This document shows, piece by piece, positions 53,918-62,075 of a stretch of DNA of 64,000 nt (the stretch's first letter is position 1; every line of letters starts with the position of its first letter). The DNA comes from JAFAYN01 sp963733105 (lineage in GTDB: Bacteria; Gemmatimonadota; Gemmatimonadetes; Longimicrobiales; Longimicrobiaceae): NCBI GenBank assembly GCA_963733105.1, contig CAVTCB010000020.1, positions 124,001-188,000 on the forward strand, given 5' to 3'. Made by a program: the position numbers and the translations under genes. Below the pieces are notes generated by a model. The model worked only from the letters and a program-made list of their open reading frames with translations, was not told the DNA's origin and made no database searches.

Positions 53918-54304
53918 GTGACTCTGCTGCTGGACACGCACGCATTCCTGTGGTTCGTCGCCGGCGATCCGAAGCTGAGCGCGACCGCGCGTGCCCTGAT
54001 CGAGGACCCCCGCAATCGTGTGCTGCTCAGCGTCGTGAGCCTGTGGGAGATCGTCGTGAAGACGAGCCTCGGGAAGCTCCCACTGGGCAAGACGATTGCC
54101 GAGCTGGTGCGTGACGACATCCAAGGTAATGACGTGGAGCTTCTTCCCATCCACGTGGGGCATCTCGTCACACTCGCCGGTTTGCCACTGCACCACCGCG
54201 ACCCGTTCGACCGGCTGCTGGTAGCTCAGGCACAGACCGAAAGCATTCAGCTGGTGAGCACGGATGGCGTGCTGGACGCCTACGGCATATCCCGCCTGTG
54301 GTGA
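53918..54304 (+). CDS. VapC-type PIN-domain toxin
   Basis: 128 residues from GTG 53918. PIN acidic residues: LLLDTHAFLWFVAGDPKL (first Asp), SVVSLWEIVVKTSLGKL (Glu), HHRDPFDRLLVAQAQTE (Asp pair) and STDGVL (Asp). It is a Mg2+-dependent ribonuclease that cuts initiator tRNA or rRNA in characterised members. Paired with a Phd antitoxin. Codon use is less GC-rich than the flanking metabolic genes. Confidence 0.93.
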   Translation: MTLLLDTHAFLWFVAGDPKLSATARALIEDPRNRVLLSVVSLWEIVVKTSLGKLPLGKTIAELVRDDIQGNDVELLPIHVGHLVTLAGLPLHHRDPFDRLLVAQAQTESIQLVSTDGVLDAYGISRLW

Positions 54305-54307
54305 GCC

Positions 54308-54457
54308 ATGCCGATCAACAAGCTGGTGCAATCACCTGTTACGGAGCCGGACCTGTCAGCCACATACGCAGAGATGGCAGCTGACGAAGAGCGTGAAGCC
54401 GAGGCGAGCGAATGGACCGATGCGCTGCTCTCCGACTGGACCGGCGAAACCTCGTGA
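54308..54457 (+). CDS. Small acidic protein downstream of VapC
   Basis: 49 residues: LVQSPVTEPDLSATYAEMAADEEREAEASEWTDALLSDWTGE. It starts 3 bp after the toxin stop and ends before a strong terminator, so it is part of the toxin-antitoxin transcript. It has an acidic, helix-forming character like a short antitoxin or accessory partner. No family recognised. Coding is inferred from spacing and composition. Confidence 0.5.
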   Translation: MPINKLVQSPVTEPDLSATYAEMAADEEREAEASEWTDALLSDWTGETS

Positions 54458-54473
54458 ACGCCGGATGCACGAA

Positions 54474-54499
54474 GGGGCCCGGGACTGATCCCGGGCCCC
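54474..54499 (+). terminator. Terminator of the toxin-antitoxin island
   Basis: GGGGCCCGGGA (54474-54484) and TCCCGGGCCCC (54489-54499) form an 11-bp perfect stem with loop CTGA, then TCCGTCTTCTC. Confidence 0.75.
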
Positions 54500-54524
54500 T
54501 CCGTCTTCTCGGCCGCTCAGCGCC

Positions 54525-56921
54525 TCACTGCGACCCGGGACGGGGCACGTGCGGCCCGCGGCCCTGGGTGAAGACCACGATCGCCCCGGCGGCCGCCCGC
54601 CGCCCGTAGCGGATCTGCGCCTCGATCGCCGGGACGAACTCCACGCTCTCCAGCTCACGGACGCGGATGTTGAGCAGCTCGCGCCCCCCGGCGGGGATCA
54701 CCTGGTTGTCGATCACCACCGCCGAGCAGCCGTGCTCCATCCCCGCCTGCCGGGAGAGGGTGACGCAGATCTCCTGGATCGTCTGCGTCCCCGGATAGTA
54801 GATCTCGGTCACGTTCACCCCCGAGAAGCGGCGCAGCAGGTCGCCCACGTGGACGGCCACCGCGTCGATCCTGTCCAGGTCCTCGCGGATCATCAGGTCG
54901 CGCCGCACCGGGCTCGCCCGGGTCCGCCGGGCCTCGGCGGCGAGGGCGGTCACGATGAGCGGCTCCAGCCACGCCTCGTTGCGGGCGATGGCCACCCGCA
55001 CCTCCGCCGTCCCCGCGCCGCGGATCTCCACCTGCTGCACCCGCGTCCCGTAGTCCGCGTGCGCGATCTCCACCCGGCGCACCCCGGGCGGCACCGAGTC
55101 GAACGAGAACGACCCGTCCCGCGAGGTGGTCCGCTCTTCGCTCCGGCCGTCGAGCCGGACCTTCGCCCCCGCGACCGGGGTCTTGGTCTCCGCGTCGGTG
55201 AGGGTCCCGGCCAGGCGGACCGGGGACGCCGCCGTCATGCGCGCGGCGAGCCCGGAAAGGGTGAGGTCGAAGCGGGACGCCCGCTCCGTGCTGGCCCGCA
55301 CCTCCGTGGCGGCGTCCGTCACCAGCCCCACCCGCGCCACCACCGGGACGCCGGCGGGGACCGTGCACGCCAGGTAGTGTCCCAGGTAGTCGGTGAGGAC
55401 CGACACCCGCCCGGCGGGGACGTCGCCGGAGGCGGCCCAGGAGAGGATCACCGGCACGGCCACCGGGGGCGCCTCCGTCCCTTCCTGCCGCACCGTCCCG
55501 GCCACCACTCCCGTTCCCGCCTTCCGCTCCACCAGGCCGCAGCGCGAGGCCAGGAGCGGGGCGAGGGGCGGGATGGCGAGCTGCGCCGCGCCCTCCCGCT
55601 CGCGGCGCAGCTCCACCTCCACCCCCTCCGGGGCGAACTCCAGCGAGTCGGCGCGCGGGTGGTCGAAGGTGAGGGTGTAGCGCCCCTCCGCCACCTCGGC
55701 CAGTCGGAAGCGGCCGTCCGGGCCGGTGCTCGTCTCCACCGAGGTGCCGGCGAGGCGCACGCGCGCCCCCGCCAGCGGGACGGAGCGGGTGCTGTCCCAG
55801 ACGGTGCCGGCCAGCGCCGCGCGGGTGTTCGAGCGGACCAGCCGCCCCTGCGCGTCGCGGAGCTCCACCACCTCGCCGGACTCCTCCTTGAAGCGCCCGA
55901 TCCGCTTCCGCTCCATGGAGATCAGCCCGGCCTGCACGGCCTGCACCTCCACCAGGGGGACGCGGATGCGCCAGCGGGGGATGATCCACTCCCCGGTGGG
56001 GAGCCGCTCGAAGTCCATGCGCCCGCCGAGCTGCCCCGTGGGGCCGGACATGATCAGCCCGGTGTAGGTGTACTCCAGCCGCCGCAGCTCCCCCGTCTTG
56101 GGATCCAGCCAGAGCGTTCCCCTCACGTCGGGGACTCTGCGGCCGCGCACCGGCTCGAACGCCAGCCCCGCCAGCTCCCGGTCCTCCCCGGTCCCCGGCT
56201 CGGCGCGGAAGCAGTGGGTGGCCAGGAAGGCGTCGGAGAGGAGCACCTGCGCGTCGGGGCCGTGGTAGTCCACCGAGTCGCCCATGGTCTGGACGAAGCC
56301 GTGCCGGGCCAGGCGCTCGGCGGAGACGCTCACGAAGGGGCTGGTGGTGGAGCCGGTCCTGCGCACCGTCCGCTCCGACTCCACCACCATGGTGCTCGGG
56401 ACCAGGACCCGGTCGTGCCGGAAGATCTCCACGCGGTACGGCTGGCGCCGCTCGGTCCAGGCGGCGGCGTTCAGCGCCTTGCGCGCCTCCTCCCAGAGCG
56501 CCGCCGTCTGCCGGCCGGCGTCGGGGAGCGGATCGCAGCGCTTCCCGTCCCGCGCCCCGCTCGCCCCCTGCACCACCAGCGCTTCCAGCGCGACGGGGCG
56601 CGCCCGGCTCACCAGGCGGTGCACCAGCGTCTCCCCGTCGGCGAGCTGGAGCGCGGGGGAGGCGGCGCTCTCCCGGCCGATCCGCTCCGCCCGGAGCGTG
56701 TAGCGGCCGGCGGAGGGGGCGCGGACCAGGAAGCGCCCGGCCGCGTCGCTGAAGGCGCCCTCCACCTGCTTCCCGGTGGCGTCGAGCAGCACCACCAGCA
56801 CGCCGCCCACCGGGCGGCCGCTCTCCGCGTCGACCAGCTCGCCGCGGACGGACTGGGCGGAGAGGGGAGCGCCGCAGAGGAGGGCGGCGAGGAGCGGGGC
56901 GGAGGTCTTCCAGCGCGGCAT
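54525..56921 (-). CDS. Carboxypeptidase-regulatory-like protein with TonB plug, no barrel
   Basis: 798 residues. A signal peptide (APLLAALLCGAPLSAQ) is followed by a CarboxypepD_reg domain (VRGELVDAESGRPVGGVLVVLL, residues 25-110). A middle region includes RVPDVRGTLWLDPKTGELRRLEY, and two more carboxypeptidase-type Ig-like repeats follow (AALAGTVWDSTRSVPLAGARV, VRLAGTLTDAETKTPVAGAKV). The C-terminus reads as a TonB plug (DAVAVHVGDLLRRFSGVNVTEIYY, ELESVEFVPAIEAQIRYG) and stops without the 22-strand barrel. A periplasmic or outer-leaflet role is likely. A sister gene follows with the same end. Confidence 0.7.
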   Translation of the reverse strand: MPRWKTSAPLLAALLCGAPLSAQSVRGELVDAESGRPVGGVLVVLLDATGKQVEGAFSDAAGRFLVRAPSAGRYTLRAERIGRESAASPALQLADGETLVHRLVSRARPVALEALVVQGASGARDGKRCDPLPDAGRQTAALWEEARKALNAAAWTERRQPYRVEIFRHDRVLVPSTMVVESERTVRRTGSTTSPFVSVSAERLARHGFVQTMGDSVDYHGPDAQVLLSDAFLATHCFRAEPGTGEDRELAGLAFEPVRGRRVPDVRGTLWLDPKTGELRRLEYTYTGLIMSGPTGQLGGRMDFERLPTGEWIIPRWRIRVPLVEVQAVQAGLISMERKRIGRFKEESGEVVELRDAQGRLVRSNTRAALAGTVWDSTRSVPLAGARVRLAGTSVETSTGPDGRFRLAEVAEGRYTLTFDHPRADSLEFAPEGVEVELRREREGAAQLAIPPLAPLLASRCGLVERKAGTGVVAGTVRQEGTEAPPVAVPVILSWAASGDVPAGRVSVLTDYLGHYLACTVPAGVPVVARVGLVTDAATEVRASTERASRFDLTLSGLAARMTAASPVRLAGTLTDAETKTPVAGAKVRLDGRSEERTTSRDGSFSFDSVPPGVRRVEIAHADYGTRVQQVEIRGAGTAEVRVAIARNEAWLEPLIVTALAAEARRTRASPVRRDLMIREDLDRIDAVAVHVGDLLRRFSGVNVTEIYYPGTQTIQEICVTLSRQAGMEHGCSAVVIDNQVIPAGGRELLNIRVRELESVEFVPAIEAQIRYGRRAAAGAIVVFTQGRGPHVPRPGSQ

Positions 56922-57056
56922 GGCGGAACGGGAGGGCGGGGGGAGATGCGAGGTCACGTTCGGGGCTGTAGGAACAAGATGCGGCGCGGCCGCGCCGGGA
57001 GAAAGGACGCCGTGCACCGTCGGGGCGGGACTACCGCATGTTTCCCGGCACGAAAC

Positions 57057-57085
57057 AGCCCCCCTCCCGCCGTGGGAGGGGGGCT
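57057..57085 (-). terminator. Terminator of the second plug protein gene
   Basis: AGCCCCCCTCCC (57057-57068) pairs with GGGAGGGGGGCT (57074-57085) over a five-base loop; on the minus strand GTTTCGTG follows. It is 26 bp after the stop of the 57111-57890 gene. Confidence 0.75.
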
Positions 57086-57110
57086 GCGCCCGCCGGGCCG
57101 GTACGATCGG

Positions 57111-57890
57111 TCAGCGCGGCCGGGTCCAGATCACGATCACCCCGCACCCGGCCGTCCGCCTGTTGAACTCGGGCGGCACCTGCGAGCCCCCGCGGTAGAT
57201 CTCCAGCCCCTGCACGTCGCGCGCGTGGATCTCGTCGATGTTGAAGCCGGGTCCGATGGTGGCTCCGTCCACGTAGTACTGGATGGGGCAGTTGCGCGCG
57301 CCGGAGCGCGCCATGGTGGCGTACGAGTCGCCGCGCTGCGAGCGCGGAGCGAGGCGCACCCCCGACACCCGCCGCAGCGCGTCGCTCAGGTACGAGGGGT
57401 TCTGCTTCTCCAGCTCGGCCCGGGTGATGAACGCCCCGAAGCCGGTCCGGCGGCGGCGGTCGAACCCCGCGCGCTCCAGGTACTCGGCGCCGAAGTCCCG
57501 CCGCGCCTCGGCCTTCACCTCGATGGCGGCCACCGGGATGGCCTCCACGTCCAGCGTGAAGGCGGCGCTCACCGCCTCTCCCGGCTGCACCTTCACCAGC
57601 CCCAGCCGGGAGGCGTATCCCAGCCGGCGGACCTCCACCGTCTGCGTCCCGGCGGGGAGCCCCACCATGCGCAGCCTCCCGGAGGCGTCGGTGGTGGCGG
57701 CCAGGGTGGTCCCCACCACGGACACGCGGGCGCCCATCACGGGGCGTCCCGACTGCCCGGAGGTCACGGTGACCAGCAGGGCGCCGCTCTCCCCCTGGGC
57801 GCGGGCTTCCCCGGCGTGCAGGAGCGGGACGGCGGCCAGGAGCGCGATCGCGAGGGCGCGCAGCGGCGGGAGGGAGCGGCGAGGGGCCAT
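57111..57890 (-). CDS. Short carboxypeptidase-regulatory/TonB-plug protein
   Basis: 259 residues. A signal peptide (LAIALLAAVPLLHAGEARAQ) precedes a CarboxypepD_reg domain (ALLVTVTSGQSGRPVMGARVSVVGTTLAATTDASGRLRM), then a plug domain: RAELEKQNPSYLSDALRRVSGVRLAP, CPIQYYVDGATIG, DVQGLEIYRGGSQVPPEFN, ending CGVIVIWTRPR. No barrel follows. Same architecture as the 798-residue gene 190 bp away, on the same strand; a local duplication is likely. The pair may act as periplasmic partners of other TonB receptors. Confidence 0.72.
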   Translation of the reverse strand: MAPRRSLPPLRALAIALLAAVPLLHAGEARAQGESGALLVTVTSGQSGRPVMGARVSVVGTTLAATTDASGRLRMVGLPAGTQTVEVRRLGYASRLGLVKVQPGEAVSAAFTLDVEAIPVAAIEVKAEARRDFGAEYLERAGFDRRRRTGFGAFITRAELEKQNPSYLSDALRRVSGVRLAPRSQRGDSYATMARSGARNCPIQYYVDGATIGPGFNIDEIHARDVQGLEIYRGGSQVPPEFNRRTAGCGVIVIWTRPR

Positions 57891-57958
57891 GGGAGGAGGG
57901 GGCTCGGGTTGCGGCGCGACCGGCGTACCTGAAGTAATGCGCAACAAGATCTGTCGCG

Positions 57959-58657
57959 TCAAGGACTTGGATCGCCGTCTCCGGCCTCCTCGGGGGAGGC
58001 CCGGCGAAGCTCGTTCACCAGCCGGTGGCTGTGCCGCGTGGTTTCCGGCTCGCGGAAGCGCCGGGCGAGGCGGAGGACCACCTCCACCGCGGTGGCCAGG
58101 TCCATCCGGTGTCCGGGGGAGACGTACACCGGCTTCACCCCGGTCCGGGTGCGCACGGCCATCCCCACCGTCTCCCCCTGGTGCACGATCGGCGCCGTGG
58201 AGCCGCGCTCCTCCCCCAGGGGGCCGTGCGTCCCCACCAGGAGCGACTTGGCGCACCCCACGGAGGGGACGTCGAAGAGGAGCCCGCCGTGGCACGCCAC
58301 GCCGAAGCGGCGGGGGTGCGCGGTACCCTGCCCGTCGAACACCAGCACGTCGGGCCGGCGCTCCAGCCGCGCCCAGGCCGCGGCGATGGGGGGGAGCTCG
58401 CGGAACGAGAGGTAGCCGGGGACGTAGGGAAAGACGAGGTCGGCGGCCACGGCGGCCTGCGCCACCGGGAGCAGCGACTCCACGTCGAGCACCACCACCC
58501 CCGCGTACCCCCGGCGCGAGAAGCGGCGGAAGGACACGTCGGCGCCCCCCGCCAGCCGGGGCGCGAAGCCGGGCGGGGGCTCCGGCACCAGCCGCTCCCG
58601 CAGCTCGGTCTGGATGCGCTTCGCCTCCTGCGGGGTGACGTCCCAGCGGTGCTCCAT
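57959..58657 (-). CDS. nfi: Endonuclease V
   Basis: 232 residues with the Endo V motifs: GGADVSF near residue 38, LVFPYVPGYLSFRELPPI, PDVLVFDGQGTAHPRRFGVACHGGLL (catalytic Asp and conserved wedge residues) and KPVYVSPGHRMDL. It nicks DNA one base 3' of deoxyinosine, the product of adenine deamination. Start at 58657, with an AGGAGAGGGAGG site. It is independent of the plug genes, with a gap of 68 bp. Confidence 0.92.
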   Translation of the reverse strand: MEHRWDVTPQEAKRIQTELRERLVPEPPPGFAPRLAGGADVSFRRFSRRGYAGVVVLDVESLLPVAQAAVAADLVFPYVPGYLSFRELPPIAAAWARLERRPDVLVFDGQGTAHPRRFGVACHGGLLFDVPSVGCAKSLLVGTHGPLGEERGSTAPIVHQGETVGMAVRTRTGVKPVYVSPGHRMDLATAVEVVLRLARRFREPETTRHSHRLVNELRRASPEEAGDGDPSP

Positions 58658-58765
58658 CCTCCCTCTCCTCCTGGCGGTTCGCGAGCGGCCTGCCCTGGTC
58701 CGCCCCGCGGGGGATGCGTATGTTGTGCCGGAACCCCAAAACCTCCGACCACGGGACCGAAGGGC

Positions 58766-59149
58766 ATGGAACGGACGCGCTTCATCGAGCATCACGGGAA
58801 ACGCATCCTCCTCCTGGACTACTCCGGGATCCGGGACCCGGCCGAGGCGCTCCGCGAGATCGCGGCCTCCCGCGCCGTGGTGGCGCGCCAGCCGCACGGT
58901 TCGGTGCTGACGCTGACGCACGTCCAGGGCGCCCGCTACAACACCGAGGTGGTGCAGGCGCTCAAGGAGCTGGCCACGCACAACCAGCCCTTCGTACGGG
59001 CGGCCGCGGTGGTGGGGCTCTCGGGGCTGCAGCGGGCCGTGTACCGCACCATCCAGCTCTTCACCCGCCGCGCCCTCCAGCCGTTCGACGACCTGGAGGC
59101 CGCCAAGGACTGGCTGGTGGAGCAGGCCGGGGCGGCCCCGCGGGAGTGA
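58766..59149 (+). CDS. SpoIIAA/STAS-like protein, function unknown
   Basis: 127 residues: MERTRFIEHHGKRILLLDYSGIRDPAEALREIAASRAVVARQPHGSVLTLTHVQGARYNTEVVQALKELA. Alternating strands and helices resemble the STAS-like SpoIIAA fold, in which a Ser/Thr is phosphorylated in anti-sigma antagonists; no such clear phosphoacceptor is seen. It is divergent from endonuclease V and closed by a 20-bp hairpin. Function unassigned. Confidence 0.65.
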   Translation: MERTRFIEHHGKRILLLDYSGIRDPAEALREIAASRAVVARQPHGSVLTLTHVQGARYNTEVVQALKELATHNQPFVRAAAVVGLSGLQRAVYRTIQLFTRRALQPFDDLEAAKDWLVEQAGAAPRE

Positions 59150-59150
59150 G

Positions 59151-59191
59151 AACGCGGCGAGGGGCGCTCCGGGAGCGCCCCTCGCCGCGTT
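59151..59191. terminator. 20-bp perfect inverted repeat, terminator
   Basis: Arm 59151-59170 (AACGCGGCGAGGGGCGCTCC) pairs exactly with 59172-59191, separated by a single G. It starts one base after the stop codon of the SpoIIAA-like gene and lies 20 bp from the stop of the convergent Cys-rich peptide gene, so it can serve both. Confidence 0.8.
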
Positions 59192-59211
59192 CACGTCTTC
59201 CCGCCGCGCCG

Positions 59212-59481
59212 TCAGGTGGCGACGGTGTCGGACGGCGCCTCCTGCTGCTCTCCCCCGCCGCCGCACGTGCAGACCGGGCTCCCCGTCCAGAAGCTGCAGC
59301 TGCAGGTGCAGTTCCCGCTGGCCCTGCACGAGCCGTTCCTGCACGTGGCGGAGCAGGTGTCCGTTTCGTACGCGTAGGCGCGCTGGACCAGGCTGGGCGC
59401 CAGGAAGAGGACCGCGCCGGCCAGCAGGTTGAGGGCGGCCAGCTTCAGGACCAGCGCCCTGCGTGGGACGGTGCCGCTCAT
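59212..59481 (-). CDS. Secreted cysteine-rich peptide, end of a four-gene operon
   Basis: 89 residues. A hydrophobic N-terminus (ALVLKLAALNLLAGAVLFLAP) is a signal or anchor. The mature part has eight Cys within about 30 residues: ETDTCSATCRNGSCRASGN, CTCSCSFW, PVCTCGGGGEQQ. The C-terminal tail is acidic (EAPSDTVAT). Its start overlaps the preceding stop by 4 bp (ATGA). Short Cys-rich peptides next to beta-propeller lipoproteins are known from Bacteroidota (NVEALA-type), but no NVEALA motif is seen here. Role unknown; a redox-folded secreted peptide is the inference. Confidence 0.75.
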   Translation of the reverse strand: MSGTVPRRALVLKLAALNLLAGAVLFLAPSLVQRAYAYETDTCSATCRNGSCRASGNCTCSCSFWTGSPVCTCGGGGEQQEAPSDTVAT

Positions 59482-60122
59482 GGGACCTCCGTGGTGAGGG
59501 GGTGGGACTGCGGACGGGGAGACGGGCCGCCTCCCCCGCCGGCCCGGCCGCCGCTCCGCGGAGCGGGCCCGAGCCACTCCAGGATCTCCTGCTTGGCCAG
59601 GGCGTTCAGCGGCCCCGCGTACTCCCGGCGCACGGCGCCGTCCTCCACCAGGAGGGTGGCGGGGGTGGCGTCCACGCGCACCCGGTCGCGCAGGGTGGCG
59701 GAGTCCACCGCCACCACCTCCACGCGCCACCCCAGCGCGCCCCAGTAGCCCTCCGCCCCGGGGGAGCCCTCCAGCGTGGCGGCGACGATCCGCTCCGGCC
59801 GCCCCTCCAGCGCGGCGGCCAGGTCGATCCAGTTCCACATGTTGGCGCTCCCCGGGCGGCAGTCGGGGCCGAACAGGAGGAGGAGCCCGCGGCCGGCGCC
59901 GGCCAGCGGCGCCGTCCCTCCCCCGTCCAGGCGCCTCCCCACGGCGCCGTGCAGCGGCCTCCGGACGGAGGCGGAGGGGGTGGGCTCGCCGGGGTGGCGC
60001 AGCGCGGCGCGAAGCTCCCCCACGGCCCCGGCGCCGCGCCAGAGCACCAGCGCCAGGAGGAGCCCCAGCGCGCCCGCGGCGACCCTCCACACCGGGCGCG
60101 AGGCCGACGGTGAGGACTTCAT
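59478..60122 (-). CDS. Membrane-anchored thioredoxin-fold protein with a single-Cys active-site variant
   Basis: 214 residues. One N-terminal membrane segment (VWRVAAGALGLLLALVLWRGAGAV) is followed by a thioredoxin/TlpA-like periplasmic domain: LLLLFGPDCRPGSANMWNWIDL, VDATPATLLVEDGAVRREYAG. In TlpA the CxxC would be here; only DCRPG remains, so one Cys is lost. The cis-Pro strand (ATPATLLV) is retained. A Pro/Gly-rich tail ends it. It overlaps the neighbours by 4 bp on both sides. It may act on the Cys-rich peptide encoded next. Confidence 0.75.
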   Translation of the reverse strand: MKSSPSASRPVWRVAAGALGLLLALVLWRGAGAVGELRAALRHPGEPTPSASVRRPLHGAVGRRLDGGGTAPLAGAGRGLLLLFGPDCRPGSANMWNWIDLAAALEGRPERIVAATLEGSPGAEGYWGALGWRVEVVAVDSATLRDRVRVDATPATLLVEDGAVRREYAGPLNALAKQEILEWLGPAPRSGGRAGGGGGPSPRPQSHPLTTEVP

Positions 60123-61363
60123 CGGCGGTAGACCTCCAGGTGCTCGACGCCCAGGGAGTCGCGGCGGACGCCGTACACCCGGCCGCCGCGCACCCGCAGG
60201 GGCTCGAATCCGGCGGGGTAGCGGACGCTCCCGCGCGGGGCGCCGTCGGGGCCGTACTCGTCCCACACCCGGGAGCGCCCCTCCCACTCGTCGCCCACGT
60301 CGAAGCGGCGCGCGGCCACGCCGCCGCCCTCCAGCCCCAGCACCCCCGAGAGGGCGGGGCGCACGGCGGCGAAGTGCTTCCGGTTGACGGCTTCCAGGAG
60401 GAGCATGGGGATCCCGGCGCCGTACATCCCCCGCTCCTGCGCCTCGCGCAGGTTGGCGACGCGCTCCCGCCGGGTGAGGGCGCGGTGGGTCCACCGCCGG
60501 GTGATCCTGCGCACCTCCCCGCCCGGAGCCGCGCGGTACACGGCGTACGGACCGCCGGGGACCAGGGCGATCCCCCCGTCGGGGTAGGCGTCCCAGACGG
60601 GGGAGGGGGTGAAGTGCGGCGCGTTGGTCCAGTGGTTGGAGACGGTGCCCGGCCCGTAGGAGCGCTGCTCGGCCACGACGGGGGGAACGGCGAAGTCCAG
60701 GACGGTGTCCCGCAGCCGCGCCAGGGTGTCCAGCCGCACCACCCACCCCCGCTGCCGCTCGGGGCGGACGGCGAAGGGGTCGCTGTGCACCTCCAGCAGG
60801 AAGCCGCCGCGCCAGGCGCGCAGCTTCCGCCCGGTGCGGACGATCCCCTCCCTGGCGCCGGGGACGGGCCGCTCGGTCCGCAGCAGGGCGCCCGCGGGGG
60901 TGACGAGGGTGAGCCGCTGGTGCTCGCGGTCCCACACCGCCAGGTTTCCGCTCCAGGGGAGGACGTCCAGGCTGGCGGGGTCGCGGTACTCGCCCGGACC
61001 GTCCCCCGTCCCGCCGAAGCGGAACAGGTATTCGCCGCGCGCGTCGAACGCCCTGACCGCGCGATCCATGCGGTCCAGCACGTAGACGGTGTCGCCCCCG
61101 CGGCTCACGGCCACGTCCGCGACCTCGCCGAACAGGTAGCGGTCGTCGCCGTCCTCGGCCCCCAGCGCGAGGAGCCTCCGCTCCGGGCCGACGTCCGCGG
61201 CGCTCTCCGGCGGGGGGAGCTCGCCGGCGTCCACGCGGGCGGCCACGGGCGCGCGCACCGGTCCGGCGTAGAGGGCGGACGCCAGCTCGGCCTCGAACCG
61301 CCCGTCCCCGCACCCGGCGAGGAGGGCGGCCAGCGCAGCGGCGAGCAGGGCCCGGCGCCTCAC
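60119..61363 (-). CDS. 6-bladed beta-propeller lipoprotein
   Basis: 414 residues from GTG 61363. A lipoprotein signal (LLAAALAALLAGCGDG) precedes a propeller domain of NHL-like blades: LFGEVADVAVSRGGDTVYVLDRMDRAVRAFDARGEYLFRFGGTGDGPGEY, NLAVWDREHQRLTLV. It binds no known ligand by sequence. Related propellers with secreted peptides occur in Bacteroidota. Translational coupling (GTGA and ATGA) to both neighbours makes a common function likely. Confidence 0.8.
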   Translation of the reverse strand: MRRRALLAAALAALLAGCGDGRFEAELASALYAGPVRAPVAARVDAGELPPPESAADVGPERRLLALGAEDGDDRYLFGEVADVAVSRGGDTVYVLDRMDRAVRAFDARGEYLFRFGGTGDGPGEYRDPASLDVLPWSGNLAVWDREHQRLTLVTPAGALLRTERPVPGAREGIVRTGRKLRAWRGGFLLEVHSDPFAVRPERQRGWVVRLDTLARLRDTVLDFAVPPVVAEQRSYGPGTVSNHWTNAPHFTPSPVWDAYPDGGIALVPGGPYAVYRAAPGGEVRRITRRWTHRALTRRERVANLREAQERGMYGAGIPMLLLEAVNRKHFAAVRPALSGVLGLEGGGVAARRFDVGDEWEGRSRVWDEYGPDGAPRGSVRYPAGFEPLRVRGGRVYGVRRDSLGVEHLEVYRR

Positions 61364-61974
61364 CGGCGGGGCTCCCGCGGGAGGAACAGCGCGCCGACCC
61401 GCTCCACCTCGTTGCGGGAGGGGAGGTCGCGCCGGCTGTACAGGACGACGGAGCCCCCCTCCACCAGGAGCCAGCGCGCCCCGCGCAGGGCCGGGCGGTC
61501 GGCGGGGGCGGCGCGGAGGGGGGCGGGCGCGGCTTCCCGCGCGCAGGGAGGCACCTCGGCGGTGAGGGCGAAGGCACGCACCGGGACGCGTCCGGCCGGG
61601 TCGCGCAGCAGCGCACAGAGCCGGCCGGCTTCCCCCGGGGGGACGGAGTCCGTCCGCACCAGGGCGGCCAGGGGGAGCGCTTCCCCGACCGGGCCGGCGA
61701 GCGCGTACCGGTAGGGGACGGGCGAGGAGGCGCGCCGGTTCAGCTCCATATCGACGCTGCGGTGGCGGAGCCCGGCGTACGACTCGATCCCCCGCACGGC
61801 CAGCCAGCACCCGGCGGCGAGCAGCAGGAGCACCAGGGCGGCGAACTGCGCGCCGTCCAGCGCGTCGAGGTCGGGGAGGGTGAACAGCCGCGAGACCCAG
61901 CGGCGCGGGGAACCGGGCATCGGGACGGGCATGGAGGCGGGACTGCACGCGGGCGGAGGGGGTCTTCCGCCCAT
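61360..61974 (-). CDS. Single-pass membrane protein heading the operon
   Basis: 204 residues from the ATG at 61974, or 190 from 61932. One membrane segment (FAALVLLLLAAGCWLAVRGI) near residue 50 and a periplasmic body: RYALAGPVGEALPLAALV, RVPVRAFALTAEVPPCAREAA, GARWLLVEGGSVVLYSRRD. Three Cys residues (CALLRD, PPCARE and the one in the membrane helix). No family recognised. The promoter at 61986-62014 gives a very short leader. The gene overlaps the propeller gene by 4 bp. Confidence 0.65.
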   Translation of the reverse strand: MGGRPPPPACSPASMPVPMPGSPRRWVSRLFTLPDLDALDGAQFAALVLLLLAAGCWLAVRGIESYAGLRHRSVDMELNRRASSPVPYRYALAGPVGEALPLAALVRTDSVPPGEAGRLCALLRDPAGRVPVRAFALTAEVPPCAREAAPAPLRAAPADRPALRGARWLLVEGGSVVLYSRRDLPSRNEVERVGALFLPREPRR

Positions 61975-61985
61975 GCAATGACGGC

Positions 61986-62014
61986 AATGTACCGGACTCC
62001 CACCCGTTACGCAA
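61986..62014 (-). promoter_or_regulatory. Promoter of the Cys-rich peptide operon
   Basis: Minus-strand TTGCGT (62014-62009) and TACATT (61991-61986) are 17 bp apart, 12 bp upstream of the ATG at 61974. ACAGCTGT lies just upstream (62013-62020), between this and the divergent arginase-family gene. Confidence 0.6.
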
Positions 62015-62075
62015 CAGCTGTCGTCAAACGTATGGTAGGGGACACGAAGTGGACACCCGGGAGAGGGAGAGACGG

